From contig JAFVAZ010000042.1 in the NCBI GenBank assembly GCA_017480265.1, positions 1-10,470 on the forward strand: 10,470 nucleotides of DNA, given 5' to 3'. The translations under genes and the position numbers were made by a program. The notes beneath the pieces were generated by a model. It was not told the DNA's origin and searched no databases. It saw only the letters and a list, made by a program, of their open reading frames with translations. The DNA comes from Clostridia bacterium (GTDB taxonomy: Bacteria; Bacillota; Clostridia; Oscillospirales; Acutalibacteraceae). Below are positions 1 through 4,958 of this stretch, one piece after another. The first letter of the stretch is position 1, and each line of letters opens with the position of its first letter.

Positions 1-176
1 AGTATCAGCTTAATTGAGGTTTGCAAAAATCGAAAAAAACTGAGGTTTTTCAACGGTTTGATAAATTTTGAGCGGAGACTTATCTTCTGCTCTCTTTTTT
101 GCGATTTATGCGGCGTTGCCTTTATTAATTTCACTGCTTGCACTTTATATTCCTTATCATATCTTTTCTTTGGCAT
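1..176 (-). pseudogene. IS3-family OrfA-like N-terminal fragment (runs off window)
   Basis: An ATG at 176-174, preceded by AAGGAG, starts the frame MPKKRYDKEYKVQAVKLIK. This resembles the opening of IS3-family OrfA proteins (helix-turn-helix Tnp_1 type, usually beginning with a KRYDKEFK..AVKL pattern). After about residue 19 the expected helix-turn-helix sequence (a VA..LGV..TLY-like stretch) is absent. A lysine-rich, low-complexity translation follows and stays open to the window edge. Either the gene is broken again near position 118, or the similarity is only to the first helix. It lies directly downstream of the truncated IS110 transposase on the same strand. Function as a transposase is unlikely if the divergence is real. 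Confidence 0.4.
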
Positions 177-199
177 TATATTTTTCTCCTTGATTTTGT

Positions 200-228
200 T
201 TTTTATTTGTGCGAATTTTACTTGTCAA
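200..228 (-). promoter_or_regulatory. Possible promoter of the IS3-like element
   Basis: Reading the minus strand, TTGACA (228-223) is followed after 17 bases by TAAAAA (205-200), a weak -10 box, then a ribosome binding site and the OrfA-like ATG at 176. The -35 box is perfect and the -10 box is poor. The position fits the start of an IS3-type element. AT-rich sequence makes chance matches common, so this is tentative. Confidence 0.3.
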
Positions 229-926
229 CTTTTGTTGTACAACATCAAAGTGCCGATGGAGTTTTTTGCTACATTACGAATTTGAATTGCTTTATCTCGG
301 TCATACCGACCGTTAGAAGCTACATGAAGCAAATTAGTAAGGTGAGCTTGAGCAATATGATTTGCACTTGGTAATTCGCTAAGAAGTGTGTAAGATGAAG
401 CGATATGTAAACTTGAAAGCGATTTTTCCAATTCAGGGAAAAGAATGTTTACAAGCCTTGCAATCGAAGATTTTAATGTTGCTCGCTCTCTAACTTTACC
501 AAATCTGTACCTAATTAGTGACTTTAGTTCCGAATAGTGGGATGCTGTGTTTGTGTAGGGCTTGAGGCTCACATCAGACATTAGCATAGTTGCAATGGTT
601 CTTGCATCAACGCGGTCGGTCTTCGTTTTTCGCAGGCTTAGGCTTTTTCGATAAAGCTTGGTATGCAATGGATTGATAACGTAAGTTGGTACCCCATTGT
701 TAAGAAGGAAGCCCAGGAGATTGTAACTGTAATGTCCTGTAGTCTCAAGCCCTACCTTTATTTTTGAGTCGCAAATACCTGCACAATTTTTTATTGTTTG
801 AAGAAGTTTGTCAAATCCATCTTTACTGTTTGCAATGGTAAAAATGTTGGCTAGCACCTCACCTTCGGAATTTATGATGAAGCAATCGTGTTTATCTTTT
901 GCAACGTCGATTCCAATATAAATCAT
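225..926 (-). pseudogene. IS110-family transposase, C-terminally truncated
   Basis: The product of 233 residues begins MIYIGIDVAKDKHD and has the whole RuvC-like DEDD domain of IS110 transposases: D7 in GIDVAKD, E61 in GLETTGHY, and D104 and D107 in KTDRVDART. IS110-family proteins usually run past 300 residues and carry a C-terminal domain with a catalytic serine and a helix-hairpin-helix (SIPGIG-type) segment. None of that is present. Similarity ends at AKNSIG, and the last eight or so residues read into foreign sequence before a TGA. The start is supported by GGAGGG just upstream of the ATG (926-924). Without the serine domain this protein should not carry out DNA exchange. A fusion with a new function is not excluded, but a remnant is far more likely. 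Confidence 0.85.
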
Positions 927-1085
927 GTTTAAACCCTCCGATTATTTTATTTCGATGCTGATGTTTTCCTCAGTGACTTTGCTCTTGTAACCTCGTTCTA
1001 GATAAACCGTCGGGCGGTAGGACGAACATACCAATCTACAGCACCTATTACAGTGTATCATATTGTCCTTGTACAGAAATACTAA
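927..1085 (-). ncRNA. IS110 non-coding left end, candidate bridge-RNA locus
   Basis: This is the non-coding stretch upstream of the IS110-type transposase. In IS110-group elements the long left end is transcribed into a bridge RNA with target- and donor-binding loops. On the minus strand a -10-like TATGAT lies at 1062-1057. In the family the matching -35 is supplied by the right end after circularisation. Short hairpin potential is visible, for example ACCG-CCCGA-CGGT at about 1017-1005. The region is more GC-balanced than its flanks and has no ORF. The outer boundary (about 1065-1100) is a guess, and I could not fold the RNA or assign its loops. The transposase start region is intact, so the whole left end may be preserved even though the gene is not. 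Confidence 0.4.
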
Positions 1086-1115
1086 TTACTACTACTTTAT
1101 TATAGGAGGATTACG

Positions 1116-1259
1116 ATGCAGTATTGTTTTTTTATATTTTACCCGGGTACCATAAAAAACTCCGAATTACTCGCTTTTAAAAATAAAAAATCGGAGGTTT
1201 TTACGCAGAAGCAGAACCAGAAGGAGGCCGTATCGACAGATTTATTCGGCTCTAGATAA
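1116..1259 (+). CDS. Small 47-residue ORF with strong RBS, unknown or chance
   Basis: AGGAGG (1104-1109) is followed after six bases by an ATG at 1116. The frame runs 47 codons to TAA at 1257-1259. It starts MQYCFFIFYPGT and ends in a polar, lysine- and glutamine-rich tail. The tail reads the EAEPEG-type repeat DNA at about 1205-1249 in a different frame from the downstream gene, so this part is probably not ancestral coding sequence. The first half may be the start of a gene that was truncated when the repeat fragment was joined on. No family is recognised. The ribosome binding site is the only real support. Confidence 0.25.
   Translation: MQYCFFIFYPGTIKNSELLAFKNKKSEVFTQKQNQKEAVSTDLFGSR
1154..1202 (+). 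terminator. Inverted repeat with long loop, possible terminator
   Basis: AAAAAACTCCGA (1154-1165) pairs with TCGGAGGTTTTT (1191-1202) with one bulged G, across a 25-base AT-rich loop. The 3' arm ends in a run of five T. It could act as a weak intrinsic terminator in either direction, or be the pairing arms of a small mobile repeat. The long loop argues against an efficient terminator. Confidence 0.3.
1205..1255 (+). repeat. Stray partial copy of the EAEPEG repeat region of the downstream gene
   Basis: Read in frame from 1205, this gives AEAEPEGGRIDRFIRL and then TAG (1253-1255). The stretch 1211-1241 matches 1782-1812 inside the downstream gene at 29 of 31 bases by eye (GCAGAACCAGAAGGAG, then CC, then TATCGACAGAT). 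The protein version aligns with AEPEGDPIDRY. The matching frame has an in-frame stop 19 bases upstream (TAA, 1184-1186) and no start, so it is not a gene now. The likeliest reading is the leftover 3' end of a second, related gene. A dispersed repeat is the alternative. Confidence 0.65.
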
Positions 1260-1350
1260 AAAGGAAATCAATCTGTTTCGGATAAAGTATATTAAAATAT
1301 AGATTTATAAGTGATTTTTTTATTCATCTATCTGAAGCTGAAAAATACTA

Positions 1351-1379
1351 TTGACAAAAATATAACCAGATATTATAAT
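1351..1379 (+). promoter_or_regulatory. Perfect sigma-A-type promoter of the secreted-protein gene
   Basis: TTGACA (1351-1356), a 17-base spacer, and TATAAT (1374-1379) match the housekeeping consensus at every position. Transcription should begin near 1386, about 20 bases before the ATG at 1407. This rules out the upstream in-frame start at 1311. No operator-like repeat overlaps it. Confidence 0.88.
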
Positions 1380-1390
1380 GTATTCACGAG

Positions 1391-1400
1391 AAAGGAGGTG
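1391..1400 (+). promoter_or_regulatory. Full-length ribosome binding site
   Basis: AAAGGAGGTG is the full complement of the 16S rRNA 3' end and ends six bases before the ATG at 1407. It fixes the start and, with the promoter, predicts strong expression. Confidence 0.9.
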
Positions 1401-1406
1401 AGCACA

Positions 1407-1997
1407 ATGAAAAAAGTTATAGCAACTATTCTAGCAACGGTCACTCTATTAAGCGCTACTACTTTAATTGCTAATGCCGGAAGTGCATACAAGGCATGCT
1501 TAAAAACTTGCTTTGATCTTACTAAAGAATGCATAGATAATAAATCTATTTTATCAAAAGACCTTGGTAGTACATACACTAACTGCACAAATGCTTTGGA
1601 TAATTGTCTCCATTCATTTTGTTTAGATATAAATGAATTAGAAAAAAGCAAGCTTTCTATTGTCCCGAGCATAGTATGTATTATTGCTATGTTTGCAACA
1701 TTAGTGATACCCCATTTACGACTTCTTCGTACAATAATCACTGAAATTCCTGCAGAAGCAAAACCAGAAGGAGACATAACAGCAGAACCAGAAGGAGACC
1801 CTATCGACAGATACACAGAAGCAGCCTTAGAAGCAGAACCAGAAGGAGACCTAGAAGCAGAACCAGAAGGAGCCCTAGAAGCAGAACCAGAAGGAGCCCT
1901 AGAAGCAGAACCAGCAGAATACCATAGCGACAGAAACCCAGGAATGCAGAACCTATGGGGTATACGTGGACCTAGAACTGTTGATGATATATGGTGA
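1407..1997 (+). CDS. Unrecognised exported cysteine-containing protein with acidic EAEPEG repeats
   Basis: The product has 196 residues and no family I recognise. Residues 1-24 form a typical signal peptide (MKK, hydrophobic core, ANA before the likely cut). Residues 25-80 carry six cysteines in two groups, C31-x3-C35-x6-C42 and C60-x6-C67-x4-C72, as expected for disulfides outside the cytoplasm. Residues 83-103 are hydrophobic and could be a membrane anchor, with basic residues (HLRLLR) after it. From residue 116 come acidic repeats built on LEAEPEGD, three complete and several imperfect. A repeat-free tail of about 25 residues follows (YHSDRNPGMQNLWGIRGP and on to a final W). If the hydrophobic segment spans the membrane after a cleaved signal, the repeats and tail would face the cytoplasm. 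If it does not, the protein is secreted. The gene has its own promoter and terminator and lies between IS debris and a PAP2 gene. It is real with high confidence, but its function is unknown. Confidence 0.85.
   Translation: MKKVIATILATVTLLSATTLIANAGSAYKACLKTCFDLTKECIDNKSILSKDLGSTYTNCTNALDNCLHSFCLDINELEKSKLSIVPSIVCIIAMFATLVIPHLRLLRTIITEIPAEAKPEGDITAEPEGDPIDRYTEAALEAEPEGDLEAEPEGALEAEPEGALEAEPAEYHSDRNPGMQNLWGIRGPRTVDDIW
1752..1913 (+). repeat. In-frame tandem repeats, 24-base unit
   Basis: Complete units lie at 1827-1850, 1851-1874 and 1875-1898, with a partial fourth at 1899-1913. The second and third are identical at every base and the first differs at two positions. Each encodes LEAEPEGD or LEAEPEGA. 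Degenerate copies precede them from 1752 (AEAKPEGD, ITAEPEGDPIDRY). Identity at synonymous sites points to recent expansion or gene conversion. The unit length is a multiple of three, so copy-number change keeps the frame. Confidence 0.9.
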
Positions 1998-2010
1998 ACA
2001 ATAATTTTTA

Positions 2011-2038
2011 AAGAGCTCTAAATTAGAGCTCTTTTTAT
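2011..2038 (+). terminator. Strong intrinsic terminator after the secreted-protein gene
   Basis: AAGAGCTCTAA (2011-2021) and TTAGAGCTCTT (2023-2033) are perfect complements separated by one base, so the closed form has a short AT loop. A T-rich run follows (to 2040 and again at 2045-2055). It starts 13 bases after the stop codon and isolates the gene from the one downstream. The stem is symmetrical, but the T run favours the plus strand. Confidence 0.88.
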
Positions 2039-2096
2039 TTCGCGTTTTTTTGTTTTTATTTCCCTTGATATGGACATATAAATTTTTTGTCGATTG

Positions 2097-2105
2097 TGTT
2101 ATAAT
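2097..2105 (+). promoter_or_regulatory. Extended -10 promoter for the PAP2 gene
   Basis: TGTTATAAT gives an extended -10 (TG-N-TATAAT, with TATAAT at 2100-2105). A second TATAAT overlaps at 2105-2110. No good -35 lies 16-18 bases upstream; TGGACA at 2071-2076 is too far away. The extended -10 would compensate. The start site would be near 2112, about 25 bases before the ATG. Confidence 0.6.
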
Positions 2106-2136
2106 ATAATAAAAACAAAAAGGACTTACAATAAAG

Positions 2137-2655
2137 ATGTTAAATAGATTTAAAGAGACTGAAGATAGGATATTGCTGCTATTTTCAAAAATTCAAAAAC
2201 CGGCTTTAAATAAATTCATGGTATTTTTATCTGTTATTGGCAATGGCGGTACGATTTGGCTACTTATATCTGTGCCTATGCTACTTAATCGTGCCAGTAG
2301 GGTTCGAGGTATAAAATTAATAATATCCCTTGTTTTTGCCGGTTTCTGCGGAGAGATTATCATAAAAAGATTAGTATGTAGAGTACGCCCTTCTGAAGAT
2401 TTAGAGCCGGAGGAATTGCTTATCAAGCATCCGAAGACATATTCTTTTCCTTCTGGACACACAGCTTCGTCTGTAGCAGCAGCTTTTACTATTTCTTTCG
2501 GGTTCCCGTTTTTAGCTCTGCCGGCTTTCTTTTTAGCTTTCCTTATTGCGTTCTCGCGGCTTTATTTGCAAGTTCACTATCCTTCAGATATTTTAGCAGG
2601 AACTGCTTTGGGTGTGATATGTAGCTTGTTGGTTAATACATTTTGTATTATTTAA
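2137..2655 (+). CDS. PAP2-family membrane phosphatase
   Basis: The 172-residue integral membrane protein has all three PAP2 acid-phosphatase signatures: K77-x6-R84-P85, PSGH at 105-108, and SRLYLQVHYPSD at 140-151 with H147 and D151. H108 would attack the phosphate, H147 would form the phosphoenzyme, and D151 supports it. Hydrophobic stretches at about 26-50, 59-75, 112-137 and 152-171 fit a five- or six-helix bundle. Relatives remove phosphate from undecaprenyl diphosphate (BcrC-like), phosphatidic acid or phosphatidylglycerophosphate. Motifs alone do not tell which, so no symbol is given. AAAGGAC (2118-2124) is the ribosome binding site, somewhat far from the ATG. The gene appears to be transcribed alone. 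Confidence 0.92.
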   Translation: MLNRFKETEDRILLLFSKIQKPALNKFMVFLSVIGNGGTIWLLISVPMLLNRASRVRGIKLIISLVFAGFCGEIIIKRLVCRVRPSEDLEPEELLIKHPKTYSFPSGHTASSVAAAFTISFGFPFLALPAFFLAFLIAFSRLYLQVHYPSDILAGTALGVICSLLVNTFCII

Positions 2656-2725
2656 ATCAAAGCAATTGATAGTCGGGCTTAAAGGGGACACGTTTTTGGC
2701 GAATTTTTTTGCACTCAGCGTACGC

Positions 2726-2746
2726 AAAATACATGCCGTATTTTTA
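2726..2746 (+). terminator. Weak terminator-like hairpin between PAP2 and ruvC
   Basis: AAAATAC (2726-2732) pairs with GTATTTT (2738-2744) around ATGCC, and further T follows. The stem is short and AT-rich, so termination would be partial. The 118-base gap also holds an 8-base palindrome (GCGTACGC, 2718-2725). I see no convincing promoter for ruvC in it. Confidence 0.35.
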
Positions 2747-2773
2747 TTAAGAAACAATAACGAGGGTTGACAT

Positions 2774-3292
2774 ATGATAATATTGGGGATAGATCCGGGA
2801 TACGCAATTGTAGGGTATGGGCTTGTGTCAGCACAAGGCGGAAAATTTAAAGCAATTGATTATGGTGCTATTACTACTAAAGCTAATTCAAATTTCCTCT
2901 CTAGGATAGAGTTTATATTTGATAGTTTAAATACGATAATATCAAAAAATAAGATCGATGCTTTAGCTATAGAGAAGTTATATTTTCGGAGCAATCAAAA
3001 GACAGCCATACAAGTGGCTCAAGCTAGAGGTGTTGCGCTTTTAGCTGCGCAAAAAGCGAGACTCCCTGTTTTTGAATATACCCCATTGCAAGTAAAAACC
3101 GCTGTGACGGGATATGGCAGAGCGGATAAAAAACAAGTCACAGAGATGACTAAAAGGTTTCTGTCACTAAAGGAAGTCCCCAAGCCGGACGATACAGCGG
3201 ATGCTTTGGCAATAGCTCTATGCCATGCGCAAACTTCCGGCGCTAGGTTCCGGTCAATGATGATAAAGAGGAGATTAAACAATGCTTTATAG
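2774..3292 (+). CDS. ruvC: RuvC, Holliday-junction endonuclease
   Basis: The 172-residue protein has the normal family length. It begins MIILGIDPGY and has the four acidic metal ligands of the RNase H-like fold: D7, E67 (AIEKLYF), D140 and D143 (PDDTADALAIA). RuvC cuts four-way junctions symmetrically as a dimer, acting with RuvAB after branch migration. GAGGG at 2762-2766 sets the ATG start. The gene heads a ruvC-ruvA-ruvB cluster, and its last 11 bases overlap ruvA, which suggests translational coupling. Nothing is missing. Confidence 0.97.
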   Translation: MIILGIDPGYAIVGYGLVSAQGGKFKAIDYGAITTKANSNFLSRIEFIFDSLNTIISKNKIDALAIEKLYFRSNQKTAIQVAQARGVALLAAQKARLPVFEYTPLQVKTAVTGYGRADKKQVTEMTKRFLSLKEVPKPDDTADALAIALCHAQTSGARFRSMMIKRRLNNAL

Positions 3293-3887
3293 CCTAAGAG
3301 GAAAACTAATTTACATTGATGCTTCCATAGCAGTTGTAGAATGCGGTGGGGTAGGGTATAAGTGCTTTATAACATCTAAGACATACAATAATTTAACATC
3401 ACAGATTCAGAGCGAAGTGTTTCTTTTTACGTATTTTAGTGTTCGTGAAGATTCCATGGATTTATATGGATTTTCTGCAGAAGAAGAGTTAGAGTGTTTC
3501 AAATTGTTAACATCTGTGTCTGGAGTAGGTGCAAAGGTGGGCATCGGGATATTATCTTCTTTGACAGTAGAACAGATTTTACTTTCTATTTCAAATGAAA
3601 ATACGCAGATGTTGACTACTGCACCGGGAGTAGGCCCCAAATTAGCCCAGAGGATAATCCTAGAGCTAAAGGATAAAATTTCTAATGCTAAAAATCTTGG
3701 CATGGCGGCCTCGCGCCAAAACATAACCGAAAGAACAGAAAATAATGCTACAAAAGCACTGGAAGCTTTAGTGGCGCTAGGGTATACTCAGGCAGACGCA
3801 GTAAAAGCTTTGTCGGAGTTTAGCCATTCGCTTTCGGTAGAAGATCTCATCAAATTTTCGCTTAAGAAATTATCCGGGAGGTTTTGA
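3282..3887 (+). CDS. ruvA: RuvA, Holliday-junction-binding subunit
   Basis: The 201-residue protein is of standard length. The OB-fold domain covers about 1-62 and ends in the conserved VREDSMDLYGF. Two helix-hairpin-helix DNA-binding motifs follow: SVSGVGAKVG (78-87) and APGVGPKLA (114-122). After a flexible linker (about 135-153), the C-terminal domain (about 154-200, with EALVALGYTQADA) contacts RuvB. RuvA tetramers clamp the open junction and load the RuvB rings. The ATG at 3282 follows GAGGAG and overlaps the end of ruvC. It ends two bases before the chosen ruvB start. Confidence 0.97.
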   Translation: MLYSLRGKLIYIDASIAVVECGGVGYKCFITSKTYNNLTSQIQSEVFLFTYFSVREDSMDLYGFSAEEELECFKLLTSVSGVGAKVGIGILSSLTVEQILLSISNENTQMLTTAPGVGPKLAQRIILELKDKISNAKNLGMAASRQNITERTENNATKALEALVALGYTQADAVKALSEFSHSLSVEDLIKFSLKKLSGRF

Positions 3888-3889
3888 TA

Positions 3890-4933
3890 TTGGATTTTGA
3901 TTTCGAAAATAGATTGACATCGGCAGAAGAGATACCAGAAGACCTGGAACTAGATAATGATAATCCGCTTCGCCCGAAGACTTTGAGTGATTACATAGGG
4001 CAAGAAAAAGTAAAGGAGAACCTCTCTGTATTTATGCAAGCTGCCAAGATAAGACAAGAGACACTGGATCACGTCTTGCTATACGGTCCACCTGGTTTGG
4101 GCAAAACAACATTATCTGGGATAATAGCTAACGAAATGGGAGTGAATATCCGCATAACTTCCGGTCCGGCTATAGAGAAGCCTGGCGACCTGGCAGCTTT
4201 ATTGACAAACTTAAACCAAGGAGATGTGCTTTTTGTAGATGAAATACATAGGCTACCCAGGACGGTTGAAGAGATCTTGTATCCGGCTATGGAGGATTTT
4301 TCTATAGACATAGTAACCGGTAAAGGGCAAATGGCAGCCTCGTATCATTTACCACTACCGAGGTTTACATTGGTGGGAGCTACTACCAGGGCGGGGCAGC
4401 TTTCGGCTCCTTTGAGGGATCGTTTTGGGGTTGTGCTGCGCCTTGAGATGTATACAACTGATGAATTAGCTAAAATAATAACCAGAAGTGCCAAGATATT
4501 GAACATTGACATAACTCCAGATGCAGCGCTGGAAGTAGCCTCTAGGTCGAGGGGAACCCCACGGATCGCCAATCGATTATTAAAAAGGATAAGGGATTTT
4601 GCAGAGATTTTAAGTGCGGGGTCTATAACTATAGAAACAGCTAAGATTGCACTAAAAAAGCTCGAAGTAGATGAACTGGGGCTTGACTCAAACGATAGAA
4701 GAATGCTAGAAGCCATAATAAAATTTTATAATGGAGGTCCGGTAGGGTTAGAGACTTTGGCAGCTGCTATAGGAGAAGAAGCCGTGACGGTGGAAGATGT
4801 ATATGAGCCGTACTTGATGCAAATCGGTTTTCTCAGCAGAACTCCTCGTGGCAGAATCGTTAGTCCTAGGGCTTATGAGCACCTGGGTATACCATTTGAA
4901 GGCTTGAGTGACCAAACTAAACTTAATTTTTAG
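3890..4933 (+). CDS. ruvB: RuvB, branch-migration AAA+ motor
   Basis: The 347-residue protein has Walker A GPPGLGKT (66-73), Walker B VDEIH (116-120), sensor 1 GATTR (163-167), an arginine-finger region APLRDRFG (173-180), a sensor 2 region RGTPRIANR (221-229) and a C-terminal winged helix containing LSRTPRGR (315-322). Hexamers pump DNA through the RuvA-bound junction using ATP. There is no ATG at the expected place. TTG at 3890 is preferred because GGGAGG ends eight bases upstream (3881). A TTG at 3884 is only two bases from that site. The gene sits directly after ruvA and is followed 25 bases later by glmM. Confidence 0.96.
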   Translation: MDFDFENRLTSAEEIPEDLELDNDNPLRPKTLSDYIGQEKVKENLSVFMQAAKIRQETLDHVLLYGPPGLGKTTLSGIIANEMGVNIRITSGPAIEKPGDLAALLTNLNQGDVLFVDEIHRLPRTVEEILYPAMEDFSIDIVTGKGQMAASYHLPLPRFTLVGATTRAGQLSAPLRDRFGVVLRLEMYTTDELAKIITRSAKILNIDITPDAALEVASRSRGTPRIANRLLKRIRDFAEILSAGSITIETAKIALKKLEVDELGLDSNDRRMLEAIIKFYNGGPVGLETLAAAIGEEAVTVEDVYEPYLMQIGFLSRTPRGRIVSPRAYEHLGIPFEGLSDQTKLNF

Positions 4934-4958
4934 TATACAAAAAGAGGTAGATATTTTT

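Larger units (their letters stand above)
1..247 (-). mobile_element. Probable 5' end of an IS3-type element inserted in an IS110 copy (partial)
   Basis: On the minus strand, similarity to IS110 transposases stops after the residues AKNSIG, near position 248. The sequence that follows carries a possible promoter, a ribosome binding site (AAGGAG, 191-186) and an ATG that opens a reading frame with an IS3-OrfA-like N-terminus. This is the layout expected for the left end of an IS3-family element. A 10-bp palindrome (GTTGTACAAC, 234-243) lies at the proposed boundary. The element's other end is outside the window, so the boundary, inverted repeat and target duplication cannot be confirmed. The family assignment is an inference from about 20 residues. 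Confidence 0.4.
927..1406. other. 480-base gap without a confident gene
   Basis: Between the IS110 transposase start and the secreted-protein gene lie, in order: the IS110 left end (to about 1085), a small ORF with a good ribosome binding site (1116-1259), an inverted repeat with a long loop (1154-1202), a short copy of part of the downstream gene (about 1205-1249), an AT-rich stretch with a small palindrome (TATATT-AA-AATATA, 1288-1301), and the promoter at 1351-1379. It reads as a patchwork left by insertions and rearrangement. Confidence 0.6.

Noticed and set aside
58..374. Two plus-strand frames encoding hydrophobic peptides of 75-78 residues
   Set aside because: They lie opposite the IS110 transposase end and the IS3-like start, have no ribosome binding site, and their phenylalanine- and leucine-rich translation is what reverse-reading of AT-rich lysine codons gives.
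1140..1150. Palindrome TACCCGGGTA overlapping GGTACC as an operator or cloning-like site
   Set aside because: It is an isolated 10-base palindrome with no second copy and no nearby promoter, so it is not enough to call a regulatory site.
1311..1406. Longer N-terminus for the secreted-protein gene starting at 1311
   Set aside because: It would begin upstream of the perfect promoter at 1351-1379 and hide the signal peptide. The full ribosome binding site and signal peptide both support 1407.
1373..1816. 147-residue frame on the minus strand across the secreted-protein gene
   Set aside because: It covers the opposite strand of a well-supported gene, including its promoter and repeats, and has no expression signals of its own.
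1752..1913. CRISPR-like array because of regular 24-base repeats
   Set aside because: The repeats are contiguous with no spacers, stay in one coding frame and encode EAEPEG units. No cas genes are present.
2656..2773. Promoter or riboswitch ahead of ruvC
   Set aside because: No -35/-10 pair with proper spacing and no extended structured region could be seen. Only a weak hairpin is present.
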